Assembly: GCA_963678705.1 (NCBI GenBank)
Contig: OY783205.1
Span: 7,192,001-7,256,000, forward strand
Direction of reading: 5' to 3'
Length of the DNA: 64,000 nucleotides
From: Panorpa germanica
Taxonomy: Eukaryota > Arthropoda > Insecta > Mecoptera > Panorpidae
Shown: positions 47,975 to 60,262 of the stretch, in pieces
How positions within the stretch are numbered: position 1 is the first letter of the stretch
How the letters are laid out: each line of letters starts with the position of its first letter
Notes under the pieces: generated by a model
The model's database searches: none
Told to the model about the DNA's origin: nothing
Seen by the model: only the letters and a program-made list of their open reading frames with translations
Position numbers and translations under genes: made by a program

Positions 47975-49757
47975 AGTAATGAATTCATTTCGATTAGTGT
48001 TATTTAGTTGAACTTCTCTAAGTAAATGAAAGTGAATCCAAAGTAAATACTGAATCGAAGCGTTATACGTGTCCGCAAATTATCCGTTTCATTGAAGTGC
48101 TCTTTGGTAAACCACATTTTTTGTTTTTTGGTCTGACGTTAACACAAACAAAGCGGATGGTTTCCCAACTCGTGAACACACATCGTTTGTACGATGCGTC
48201 TCGTTTACACGATGCATGATATTGCTTCTTCGCTGAACGACAATATCTCGCGATTTAGTTGGATCGCCAACAATAATTGCAGCAACATCATTAACGGTGG
48301 GTGCATTGAATCTTCGCACATGTTCAGCTGTTGGGGTACAATCCGCTCTTATGACAAATTTGTGCGTATCCGATGGCATTCGTTCCAATGCTGTTTTGAA
48401 CATATTACCCACAGCATTATTAGCGTGAAAAAATGCTTGCAATTGTTCAATAATTCGTCTCTTTAACTGTTGTGTTCCCTGTATATTGCACCGCACATTC
48501 AGCTGATCCACCATCGACGAAATGAAATATATTTGCAGAAATTGATGCGGTTCATCTGGTGTTGGCACCATTGAACCATGCAAATGATATATTTGTCCTT
48601 GTATCTGTAATTGCAAACAATCATTTGTTGAAGAATACGGTGTAACTTCTGATCGTGTGATGGTGTAGTGTGTGGTGTATATGTAGTTGTTATGTGTTGC
48701 AATTCATTGTGTTGGTGTGAGTGATTGGTTATGTGTGTTGTATCTTTTACCTTGCAAGTGGGCATAAAGCCGCCTTCTCGAATGATATTAGCTCCAAAGG
48801 AAGTCATGCGAAAGCAGTTATTGTATTCAAGGATGTGTTGAAGAAAATGGCTGGAATCGGGATCACTTCCATCGAACAATGGTTTCAGTGGCTGTGGTGG
48901 TGTAAGTAATGGATCCAGTTTGACTTTTCCACTTGCGCAGCACAATCCAGCCGTTTCTCTTTTGAACTTTAACGCATTGCAATATCGGCATATAGTCGTC
49001 GTTGGTCCAATATCTAAATTTTCATCATCACTGTAGTTCGCAGTGGGATCATATTGGAATGCCAAGCGATTGTATGATGCCAATGATCTTCGTGTGCTCA
49101 CGCGTTGTCTCAATCGGACATTTTCTCTTATTATATTTTGTCTTTCTTCGCTTAAGTTCTGTGAATACACTTGTTGCTGGCTTGCATGTCTTGTGCGACG
49201 GCCGATGTTCGCACGTCGTCCTCTAGGCATTTTGGACTATGGACCGAGTGGTGAATGTAACCTGAAATGCACGATCCACATAATTTACACAGTTCAACTT
49301 ACCACCTTAAAGACAAATGCCTGCTGTTGAAATTGAATAAAAATTTGCACAATACACGTGATTGATTTGATGGTTTCCAATTGAAATGTTAGGAAACGAA
49401 TAACTTATTTTTATAACTTTTTTTTCACAATTTCACAGTGAACACAATACCGGTTTGTCACATGAAATTAACTGAGCAGAGAACAATGAGTAGCTGTCAA
49501 ACAATGTATCACGCACCGGCGCCATCTACTTAAAATAATGGTTTGTATCTATGCTATGTATCAGAGATGGCGCTGTATGTGAAAAAAGATTTTCCCGCTT
49601 TTCTGTTGAAATTTTTCCTAAATTCCTGAATTTTCTTTGCTATAAACCTCACGGAGCCCGAGACCTTTCCAACGAATGCAAAACCGTGGAAATCGGTTCG
49701 TGCGTTCTGGAGTTATAACGCCAGGAAGGAAAACCCGACTTATTTTTATATAGTAGA
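47975..49757 (-). mobile_element. Helitron deletion derivative, copy 3, 3' end lost
   Basis: Matches copies 2 and 4, including the shared internal junction (48170-48205), exon 1 (48751-49230) and TCTACTATATA at the 5' end (49757, followed by T). The last about 130 bp, including the hairpin and CTAG, is missing; homology starts at AGTAATGAATTCATTTCG next to the transposase remnant. The copy could arise from early 3' termination, or lose its end by later deletion. Confidence 0.9.
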
Positions 49758-50285
49758 TATATTTAGCATCCTTTTTAATTAAGTAAAATACTACTGTAAT
49801 TAGGTGTTTAGATGACTAAATAAAACAAATAGATTACTTATTTTAATAAAAGTGTTTAAATTAATAGTATTGAAAGATATTAATTGTTCCAACGAGGTAC
49901 GTTGTAACCAGGTCTACTTTAGCCGCTCGAAGTATTCTCTATTTCAACAATACTCTTTAAACATTAATTCTATTAATCAACTTAAAGAGCCCTAACTCTT
50001 ATCCTGTAAATATTCTGTAATCATCCGTTGGACAATCGCCCCAAACAAAGAATCTACATTCAGAAGCTAGCAACACGGCGTGGTGTATTAGCCAAGCTGA
50101 GTAATCTCTTTCTAGAACGAGCATTTGACCTTTGCATTACAACAATTGGTGTCAGGTGTAACGTCCCGGCGACAATCCAACCTTTGCATTACAACACTAT
50201 AGTTAAAATAATAAGTTGTAAGAGCTAAAAATTCATTCAAATTATTAGAACTAATAAGAATAATTATTCACAACTACTCTGTTAA
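49758..50285. other. No gene seen
   Basis: AT-rich spacer. 50282-50285 is TTAA, the left target site of the next transposon. Confidence 0.4.
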
Positions 50286-53200
50286 GGTAGTTGTATCGTG
50301 GAATGACTTTTCAAAGGATTTTAATAAAACTTCATTTAATTGCTCTTTAATTAATTATAAGACATATTGACCTCAGGTCGATTAAAATTTACCACTCCAT
50401 TATTGAGAAAAACGATATTAAAGTTTTGTTATTTTAACACAGGCTCTTATGAGAAATAGTAATTTCAATGTTATTTTTATCGAATAAAATAAAAACGATT
50501 CAAAGGAATTCAATAAAAATTTAATATATTATAGAAACAGTAGTTATTAATCACATAAAAAAAATGGAAATTATTGTCCACGCCATTACAGAAATAAAAT
50601 TTTGTAAACATTGAAAATTTTTATAAAATCAAGAAATGACTTAATATGCAGTAGCGATGTGGCAACTACGCTTTCATATTGATGCGACTTAAGCGCGCGA
50701 AAATTCAAACCTCCAATCAGTATAAAAGTACATCACAAAAATACTTAATACATTTTATGATTGGGATTATATATTTTATTAATAATAATAACAAAGAAAA
50801 TTTTATAAGCAATAATATTTATTTTATCATAACATTTAAAAACATTTTTATATTAAACTTTATTTTATTTCATAAAAATATTTGGTAACAGTTTTATATT
50901 AAATTTTAATTTCAACTGAACATAAAAATTCACATCATCATAAAAATATTGATATTATAAAAATACTTTTTACGTTTTAGTAATACTTATTCTTAGTAAA
51001 TCAGATAATAATCAGATAAATAATGCAGACTTACATTTTTTACTACTAAACAATACTTGAAATATTAATTAATATCTAGGCTTATATTACTTTCTTCATA
51101 TTTTTTAAAGAAATCCTCAATTTTTTTTAAGATTTTTTTATCTTTGGTAACTCTTGGCTTATTTAAATCATTTGGTTCTGATAGTAATTGCACTAATCTT
51201 TCATTTTCTTTATCTTTACTAGCTACTAACATCATATTAAAGTCGATGCCTGCATTTGCTAGTTTTTTAATCATATTATCTGACACAGCTCCTTGCAAAA
51301 TTTTCAAAGAAGGTATTAACGTATTATCTTTTTGACTTATTGCTTCATTTGCCAAGCTTTCAACGTATGATTTTCTGGATTTTATTAATTTATCCGACGA
51401 TATGAATGCTAAAGATAACTGCTGGAGAACTTGTACATCGTACAAAGCTTCATGGAAATCTCCAGTCTGGTTTAACAAATCTTCAGCTAGCTTGTTCAAT
51501 TTAAAAAGCCCGGGTCCACGTCTTTCGGGATATATCTTCTTTAAAATTGATAATGTGTCAGCAAAGCCAACAATGTTTTTGAATAAGTCAATCATACAAT
51601 TATGAATGATAGCTCTAATTAAGTGCCCGGCATCAAATGTAGCGAAAATCTGCAGACTCACTGAGGCTGTAACAGCGATTCTTCGGCGCTTTATGAGCCA
51701 TAATATTGTTAAGACTTTCATTCGCTTGACTAGACGCAGCAATTGAAAACTTGCCAGAATTATTAGCATATTTTCAAAATATATAATTTAGCATCTTTAA
51801 GCAAAATTGTTTGGTTTTTATTATCATTCGACTTTCGATGACACCATTGACCGCAATTCTTATGATCACCGAATGCATGGTCTGGAATCTGACGCAAGGC
51901 ATCAGCCAGTTGCTCAGCGTTCCCTTTATTTTGAGCGACAGCATAACTGAAACATTTCTTTAGATGCGGAATGACTTTTTTTTGTTTCATTTCACTGAAT
52001 TCCTTTTGAAGTTGATACAAGTCATTAACAAAATGTTTGTTTAAATGATTTTTATCAGAAAGTTTGAAAATTTTTTCTCTTCTATTTTTACGTACATTAG
52101 CAATTGTTGAACTATCTTCATCCCCTATAAGTACACGAGCGCTGACTGAAGCTTTTTGAAGGATAGTGCTATTATTGACTAAATGAGCTCCAACATCAGG
52201 CTCCATAGCTTTCGCACTACCTTCAAAAATTTTCCTACAATCATGGTCATCTTTTGAATGACCCAAATCACATAATCGACACTTTCGATTGCGAGATGCA
52301 AAATCAACAATTTTTTTTGATAAAAATCCTATCATAGTTCCGTAGCCATTAAGACTATCATAGCTTCGACCGTTTCCTCGTTTACTCCATCCCATATCAT
52401 ATGAAATGATAATATTTACTACTTCTCCAACAGCAACGTCAAATTTTGCAGAATCTTCAACTTTGGTATGATTATTCGCGTCTAATGAAGAATTATAAGC
52501 TTTCAGTGACAACTTGAGATTAGTCATGAAAGGATATATTTCCTTGAATATTTCTGGAGGACTGAAAAAAGTAAAAGCATAATTAAAATATGCTCGATAA
52601 AAACAAATAAATTACAGTGCAAGTAGTAGGTTGTATTTATTTAATTTTTATTTATCGACAATCATTGATGCATAATAATAAAAAACATTATTTTTATGAC
52701 ATACTGTTTAACTTAATAAAACAAAAATTATTTTTAAACAATTACAAGTTCATTATTTATATACAATTAATATTAATATTAACATTAATATTTGAATTTG
52801 TTGACGATTAGATAAATTTTCTTAACTGGATATAATAGTGTTATTAAATATAGTATAATTAAGGATGTGCTGTAATGTCTGAAAAAATATACAAAAAAAT
52901 AATATCTTACAGTTCTTTACTCAATTTTTCAATATTATCAATAACCAACTGACGTTCTTCTGCAGCTGCTCGTTCGCAACTTTCTTGAGCTGTTGTTTCC
53001 AGAGCTGGGCCAATTTCTCTCTCGTATCGTTTATATAAATTAGGCGATATAGTTGGAACATTTAAACATGCCAATAGTTTATTTAATGCTGTACATCCTA
53101 TGCCAGCATGTAAAGTGCCTAGTAAACAAATTAATATAATTATAATTAGAAATAATTGTAACACTAACAAAATAATTTCATTAAAAACATGACAATTATT

Positions 53201-53934
53201 TACCCAAAACAGCTTTCGTGTTTACATCTGCCTTTGCTGTGTTGTTTTTTTCAATGTGCATTTTCCCGGTCGGCACTAATGTGTTAATAAAGCATTTTTC
53301 ACAATGAATAGTTAGTATGGAGTTCAGTCCAATTCGTTTTTCGTTCACAATTTTTTCCAGTGATAATACATCTTGACATTGATCACATTTTAAATTTTTT
53401 GCAAGAACAGACAGCTCAACAATACGTCTACCGGAATATATTTTATAATTATGATATTCAGGAGTTGTCACTTCACTTTCCAGAATTTTCATTGTTATTA
53501 ATTTATTTTTAGCATTATTCATATTTTTCATTTTATTAATATTGTTATCGATTACTTTTTTTTTTGCAAATCTACCTTTATGGCGAAATTTTTCTGACAT
53601 TGCTATTTTATTTTGATTTACAATTGAATACGCGTGTTTTTTTCATTCAATGTTTTATTTGGTTATGTTCAGTTATTTTTTTCTGACTATACGAATGGAC
53701 GCGAAAAAGATGCGCAGTAACAGGATCGTGAGATTGTTGCCACGATCATTTTTCGAGCAATGTGGATGTATGTCTGAATATACGTGTAGATACTATTTAC
53801 ATGTAGTGAGAACAGTGAGACTGTACTTTCACAAAAGTTTTTAACGAGACTATTTGACACTAACGTTTCAGCTACATTATAATTTTAGGTTGCTGAGTTA
53901 TACTTTTAAACATGACTATCACGATACAACTACC
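50286..53934 (-). mobile_element. TTAA-flanked DNA transposon with Mutator/Kolobok-like transposase
   Basis: GGTAGTTGTATCGTG at 50286-50300 is exactly inverted at 53920-53934, and TTAA lies outside both ends (50282-50285, 53935-53938). TTAA targets are typical of Kolobok and piggyBac; the encoded protein fits the former or the related Mutator-like Pfam domain, not piggyBac. About 3.65 kb with one spliced gene on the minus strand. About 0.8 kb of AT-rich non-coding DNA lies on the left, downstream of the gene. Confidence 0.85.
51065..53600 (-). pseudogene. Mutator/Kolobok-like transposase fused to an exonuclease-like C-terminus
   Basis: Exons 53204-53600, 52911-53118 and 51065-52561 (GTAAAT/TACTAG and GTAAGA/TTTCAG introns of 85 and 349 bp) join in phase. 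Exon 1 carries a CDQC...CEKC zinc-like pair. Exon 2 has GIGCTALNKLLACLNVPTIS and SCERAAAEE. Exon 3 begins PPEIFKEIYPF and has SYDMGWSKRGNGRSYDSLNG with a catalytic-type Asp, CRLCDLGHSKDDHDC, SKAMEPDVGAHL, IGDEDSSTIA and CFSYAVAQNKG. A frame change near 51770 leads to KFSIAASSQANESLNNIMAH. About 50 codons later the protein jumps to ATFDAGHLI, GFADTLSILKKIYPERRGPG and FHEALYDVQVLQQL, resembling motifs II and III of DEDD (DnaQ-type) exonucleases. The stretch that should hold motif I is absent, so this copy is defective. Confidence 0.75.
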
Positions 53935-55897
53935 TTAAGCACCACTTAAAGCTAGGACACCTTAGTCTAATATTAATCCAGTGCTCGCTGCGCAAAACAA
54001 TTTATAACGTTTCTATTTAAAAGAAAATTGATACTTTTTTATTCAAACTGTTGAATTTATGTGTTTTTATTCTAGTTAAAACACTTACGTCATATTCAAA
54101 GTTCTCTGTATTGTTTATATAAATATATACAATCAGTATTTATATTTGTAATATGATATTTAGGTTATATTTTCTTTACTGTTTACAGGGCTATATGCGT
54201 GAACAGTAAAATGAACAGATATAATGAACCTGAAAGAGAGATCATTATGTTACAAAGGATTATTCATAAACATGATGCAAGTTAGGAGAATATGCGATTT
54301 AAGTTAGACGAAATATAGAACTCTCCGAGTAAAAATATTCCTTTAAATGCGGTTAAAGAAATAAAGACATCAAGTATTATTAATTCAGTGTTTAATTTAA
54401 TATTACCTAACCCATATTTCCAATAGAAACTATGAAAGAATGTGTGAATTAAAAAAAATTACAAGTTAAAAGTTAAGTTAGTTGAAAAAAATTAAATATT
54501 GTTGAATTAAAAAAAAAATCATTACACTCATTTTTAAGTACCTTTTGACAATCAGTTTTACCCAAAATATAAAAAAAAAAACTAGTTTATTTTTATAATT
54601 TTAGTTTATACTAATTTTTAATATAAATTAATTTTTAAATATCTTTTGACACCCAGCTTTACCCAAGATCTAAAAAGAAACCTAGTTTGTTTTTATAATT
54701 TTATATACTAATGTAATACTAATATACTAATAGATTAATTTATATTATTCAAATCTTTGTTACTTTTTACCGTTTGAAGAAACAGGGTAACATAAGGAGC
54801 ACGTTTAATAATCTATTCAACGTTTCAAAGTCAGCGTACACTCGATGGACGAGGTTATGGGGCCCTGATGCTATGCACAGCTGAAAAACGATGCGGTTTA
54901 CTTGTGACAAAGGCTTGTCCGGTTGTGACAATGACAACAACAAGGGGTGCCTTTGGTAGACAAGAACAACAGAGGTAATGTGCGTAAAGATGCTACAAAA
55001 TGGCAAGGGGTTTTACGAAAGTCGCGGTCAATTTTAGTTGTCACGATTTTATAACTGTGTCTAGGTTTCCAGAACTGGTCTTGTAGCCTCTTTTAGTCTA
55101 AATCTTATTTATTAACTTACGAGTAACTTGACTTATTTATTTCAAGTATCCATAAATTACGTCGCACAATTTTCATGAATTTTTGCTCTTTATCGACATT
55201 ATTGCTTTATCGACAGTTGAAGATAAAACTATTTTTTTAAACTAATATTATTGAAATGTTTCTGTAGTCTTCTTACATACAAGTTATTTTATATGAGATT
55301 ATCCAATATATTATCTATTGCATTTCATTTCAAAACAATATTAAATGTATTACTTTCAAATGAAGTATCTTTCTTTGCACGAATATCTGAGTCGGACCGA
55401 GAGAATTACTAACTTTGGCGTTTCTTAGTATAATAACCTTAGTCTACTATATAAATAAAATTCAAATAGGATCCCTATTTCTTTACAGTTTGGAGACCCC
55501 TTTACCTCTCTCGCATGCACATCGAATTGTTTGGGGTTTACGTTTCGTGAAAAAATACGCAAAAAATTATAAATACAGCAGCTGTCAATTAATATTCTTA
55601 GTTATTGAATAAAGGACCGATTTCTTCTGTACTAATTCAAGCTCCTATTAAGTGACACACCTCTATAAAATATAAACAATCAGAATCAGTGTCAGGAACT
55701 TAAGCTTCATCAAGGCGGGACAAAGACTATAAACTGCAGCACTTTTCAAAAATAACAACTATTAATTTTAGTTATTTTCAAGCACTGATTTATTTGTTCA
55801 TTTATTGTATAAACTAATTACTAATTAATTTAAAATTTTAATAATCCATTAATCATGTCAAATATAAAGAAGTTTTTGGTGGGGCGGGGGTGGGGGT
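53935..55897. other. No gene seen
   Basis: AT-rich spacer. Open stretches at 54767-55006 and 55415-55612 have no recognised motif and are not called. A GGGGCGGGGGTGGGGG run lies at 55881-55896, just before the duplicated repeat. Confidence 0.45.
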
Positions 55898-57609
55898 ACT
55901 ATAAGCTTCGTGATGCTAAATGAAAAAGGGAAGAAAAAGAATTAAAATCAAAATAAGACATACGATTTTTTTAAGACGAATATTGTTAAATTTAATTATT
56001 TAAAACACATTGGTCATGCTCAAATTTGTATAAATATCGTAAATACTCGTAGTATCTAACTCTATGCCAGTGTGCATTACTTGCACTTTAATTTACCGCC
56101 CACTGAAGTTGCCGCTGGAACCAAGAACCCCGCCTTGACTCTCTGTTTTCAGGAATGGAATCACAAATAACAAAAATGCAAATGTATTTCAAAGATTTGC
56201 CGTATTGTTTTCTTCCCTCTATACTGTGAAGTTATTTTACAGTAGGAGGCGTCGTCTTCTTTTTATAGTTTGGTGTTGTTGGCCCGATGCCTCTGGTCGG
56301 CCCTGATATTACGTCTTAGAAAACAAGAAACATGGTCTTCATGGTTCATGCTATGAAGGTATCATGCAAAAGCTATTCAAATACAATACATCAGAGAAAC
56401 AAATCATGTATGTGTTCCTGTTACTTGGAGCGAAAATTCACATGCTGTGCACTCTTTGTTTATATTTTACTTTATTAGAGCAACATGCTTATTAGTTAAA
56501 GTAGAAAATGTGCAAAGAATATGAATGTCAACATGCATTGTGACTTATGCGACTCTATTACTTAAAGTGAAGATATTTAACATTCAGTCTTGAATCCGGT
56601 TGCTGCAGATCCGGTAGTTAGTGAGTTAGTTAGCGGGTTAGTTAGAGAACGCGGGCGGATGTATAGTAAAACAAGAATACAAAATGAAGTTTTTTAACTC
56701 ATTTTTTAGCAACGCTATTTTAATTTTTGATTTAAATAAAGGTTATATTATATTACATTTTTTTTTAAATAAACAAAAGTTGACAGAGATGCATACTATT
56801 AAATTTGAATTTCAGTGTTGCTGCATGCTTTAGCTCTGCATAAAATGTTACAAAAGAAATAAGTAATACAGATTAATTTTCCTTATTCACAACCATCACA
56901 ATATAAAATTTCGTGGGATACACAACTAGCTGTTAGAAGTAAATGATGTATCGCACTAGCTTCTCTGCTATTTAAAAGAGATGGCAAATTAGCGGATGTG
57001 AAGTACCATGCAGTAGTATTTTCAATAACGTTGACCATTTTAATTGTCCTAAAAATAGTCCTTTAAATTTTCTGAAATATAGCGAGTTATTAAAATTATT
57101 GAAAATAATAATATATTAATAAAGGTATTTATTAACTTCAATCCATGTTCTATTTTAATTAAACCAAACACAGTAATATTTAACATTTTAAGGTGTTATT
57201 ATATATTATGGTATGGTCTTCTAAAGGCATTATAGTAATGACTATATAAAAACATGATTTGTATAAAAACATACAATTAAAAAATAACACTAAAAATTAC
57301 AACAGCAGATAGAAATGATATTTAATACCATTTAATACTTATTAAACTTGATATAAAACAATTGATTCAAAACAATCACTGTTACGAATAGTCGCGCATA
57401 CTCGAATACTTGTGGAACAAGCATTTTGAATGCTGTGTGGAGCGAACATGTATTACGTACAAATCGTTATTGTTATTTTACTAGTTACTCGATAGATGTC
57501 TCTAGTTCTCGCAATATTTTTTGAATGTACTGTTGTTAGTCTAACATCTCGGCGTTTTTGAACGTTGTTAGCTCACTAACGCGGCTGAATTTTGATGTCA
57601 CGGTACTCT
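55898..57609. repeat. 1.7-kb repeat, copy 2
   Basis: Collinear with 40651-41064 plus 42500-43803. It has the empty target ACGTCTTAGAA where copy 1 holds the Harbinger-like pair. Its right end, TCACGGTACTCT (57598-57609), is the left target duplication of the 5S/LINE chimera. Confidence 0.85.
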
Positions 57610-57704
57610 TGTCAACGGCCATACCATGTTGAACCCACCAGTTCTCGTTCGATCACTGGGGTTAAGCATCACAGCGGGCAGTCACAGTTTGGACGGGTGT
57701 CATC
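57610..57704 (+). pseudogene. 5S rRNA-derived fragment, about nucleotides 1-90
   Basis: CAACGGCCATACCATGTTGA, CACCAGTTCTCGTTCGATCA, CTGGGGTTAAGCATCA and GTTTGGACGGGTG follow, in order and spacing, the conserved eukaryotic 5S rRNA (about 80% alike by eye), including the internal-promoter A-box region. The 3' quarter is replaced by, or too diverged from, the sequence before the LINE. CAGTTTGGACGG at 57685-57696 is exactly inverted at 57713-57724, spanning the 5S/LINE junction. Not a functional 5S gene. Confidence 0.8.
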
Positions 57705-57724
57705 TCAGTCATCCGTCCAAACTG

Positions 57725-60014
57725 TGCTACCAGCAACACAAGCGGCAATACGCTGCACAAATACCTCCTGGACAACATACACAAAATTACTCTCCACAAC
57801 ACCGACGCACCAACACATTACCCCTCTGCTGACAACATGGCACCAAGTTATATAGACTTAGCACTTACGCAAGCAATACAAATACTGGAAACACCAATAA
57901 CACTAACTCAAACTGATTCGGATCATAACCCAGTGATAATAAAAATTCCGCTACAACAAAACAAAATATTAAACAACAAAGAACAAGAAAGATACGATTA
58001 CAGCAAGGCAGACTGGAACAAATTCCAAGACATCCTTGATAAACTAATAAATCATACAAAAGAAATAAATAATGTTGCAGACATAGACAACACTGTAAAA
58101 GAAGTTACACACATAATACAAGGAGCTCTGAAAGTGTCAGTACCACTAATAAACTGCAACAATCACTCAGAATTGCCACAACATATTAAAAATAAAATCA
58201 AACACAAAAATAGAATCAGACGACTATGGCAAAACACGAGAGATACCACACTAAAAACCAGAATGAACAACCTTGCAAGGGAAATTAAAAATGAAATAAT
58301 TGAACACAACAATAACAAATGGCAGACTACATTATTAAATATTAGACCCCATCATGCTAAAGTCTGGACATTAGCAAAAAGGTTAACAAAGAAAAGGGAG
58401 GAAATACCACCACTTCAGACCCATGATGGAATTGTTTACAACCCAGCGGAGAAAGCAAATGCTGTAGCCGACGCGTTTGAAGCAGTACACAAACAAAACG
58501 ACAATATGGGTAAAACCAACTACAGCGAAAAGGTCAAAACTACCGTCTTCAACTACCTGAACAATAATTCTCCATGCAAACATGAAGAAATAGACTACAC
58601 AACACCTTCAGAACTTCGCAACATAATTAAGCAACTGCCAAATAAGAAAGCACCAGGACCAGACACAATACAAAATATAACACTTAAACACGTAACAAGG
58701 AAAACACTAATTATATTGACACGAATAATAAACAAAATGCTACATCTGGGATACTTTCCTCGAGAATGGAAAGTAGCCAATATACTACCCTTTAAAAAAC
58801 CAAGAAAAGAACCACAATTCCCGAAGCACTATCGCCCAATCAGCCTACTCTGTACAATGAGTAAGGTAGCAGAAAAAATAATTGCCAAAAGGCTGAACAA
58901 GGCAATAGAAGAAAGGAATGTACTACCAGACGATCAGTATGGATTCCGAACTGGCCATTCCACTATACATGCTCTAACAAGAGTTGTAGAGAAATCAGTC
59001 AGAGGATTCAACGAAAAAGGGAAAATAACCGGAATGGTATGTCTCGACATACAGGCAGCATTCGACACAGTTTGGATAGATGGACTTATATACAAACTAA
59101 TAAAGCTACAACTCCCAAGGTACATAGTAAAGGTAATCGCACACTATCTAACAGCCAGCACATTCTACACTACGATCAACAACGACCAGTCCACAAGTAG
59201 ACCAATAGATGCCGGTGTGACACAAGGATCGATACTAGGGCCCACACTATTCTTAGTATATATACACGATATACCGAAGCACGAAAAGACACAATTGACC
59301 ATCTTTGCAGACGACACGGGAATATTTACCACATCAAAATGCCCAAAACTAATAACGTCAAGACTTCAACAGCACTTAGACATCCTTGAACCATATTACG
59401 ACAAGTGGAAAATCAAAGTGAACGCCAGCAAAAGCGAAGCGATTCTATTTAGAAAATCCTTCAAGAAAATAGATATACCCACTCTATCGCTCAATGGGGA
59501 ACAAATTTGCTGGAAAGACGAAATAAAATACTTGGGAGTAATAATGGACAAGAAACTTACCTTCACCAAACATATAAATGAAAGAAAGAACAAGGCCTAT
59601 GGTATGATGCGCTGTGTATACAATCTAATTGGCCCAAACAGCCAACTTCATGTGAACAACAAATTACTATTATATAAGTTATTAATAAGACCTATTACCA
59701 CATATGCTGCACCAGTCTGGAATACAATTACCAGTAATAATTACAGCAAACTACAAATTGTGCAAAATAAATGTATCAGACTGGCGGTTGGAGCAGAACG
59801 AGACGAAAACTTCAAATATCCAACGAATGCATCTATACACAAAGAAACTAACATAGAAACCATAAAAGATTTTATAACTAGACTTACAAAAAATTACTAT
59901 AGTAAAATTATTAACCATAAAAATAATAACATAAATACCTTAGGCAAATTCACACCAGATATAATGTGGTATGGCAAATACCCAATGCCAAACTACATTG
60001 TATTAGATAAGTAA
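57725..60014 (+). CDS. LINE (jockey-like) ORF2: endonuclease end and complete reverse transcriptase
   Basis: The frame is open from the LINE junction; ATG 57837 lies within it. It begins NTSGNTLHKYLLDNIHKITL and THYPSADNMAPSYIDLALTQ, the last part of the apurinic-type endonuclease, then DSDHNPVIIKI. Reverse transcriptase follows: KKAPGPDTIQN, HYRPISLLCTMSKVAEKIIA, DDQYGFRTGHSTIHALTRVV, motif A VCLDIQAAFDTVW, GVTQGSILGPTLFLVYIHDI, catalytic FADDTGIF (about 59302-59325), KIKVNASKSEAILF, IKYLGVIMDKKLTF and PITTYAAPVW. Stop at 60012-60014. No stop or frameshift was seen in 725 codons, so the copy is young. ORF1 and most of the endonuclease are absent. The H-S-T and F-A-D-D motifs suggest the jockey group. 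Confidence 0.88.
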
Positions 60015-60262
60015 TTTTAAGTTAGCTATAAGTTGTATATATTAGTTTTAAGACCATTTAAAAGAAGTGCTTTTCCCCTTTTTTGCACAAACAATCCAAT
60101 ATTACTCCTCACCCGACTCCACTTACAAATAAGACACTTCCAAAACAAAATAATGATAGCTCCTGCTAGGTATATTTAAATTAGACATAAGAAATGTATA
60201 ACAAATTGTACTAAAAATTCATATATCAATAAAATACTTTGAACTTGAACTCACGGTACTCT

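Larger units (their letters stand above)
57610..60250 (+). mobile_element. 5S rRNA/LINE chimera flanked by a 12-bp target duplication
   Basis: TCACGGTACTCT occurs at 57598-57609 and again at 60251-60262, bounding one unit. It starts with a 5S rRNA-like segment, continues with a LINE cut within its endonuclease domain, runs through a complete reverse transcriptase, and ends with AATAAAATACTTTGAACTTG plus AAC, a short TTGAAC tail instead of poly-A. The other copy of the surrounding 1.7-kb repeat lacks the whole unit (43785-43800). The simplest reading is one retrotransposition event in which the enzyme switched from LINE RNA to 5S rRNA. Confidence 0.8.

Noticed and set aside
47740-47976. Considered as a host gene exon
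   Set aside because: The NWPTRSCDLTTLDFFLWG block identifies it as a transposase remnant.
57626-57832. 68- and 87-codon frames over the 5S/LINE junction
   Set aside because: They run through 5S-derived sequence and are out of frame with the endonuclease reading that continues into the reverse transcriptase.
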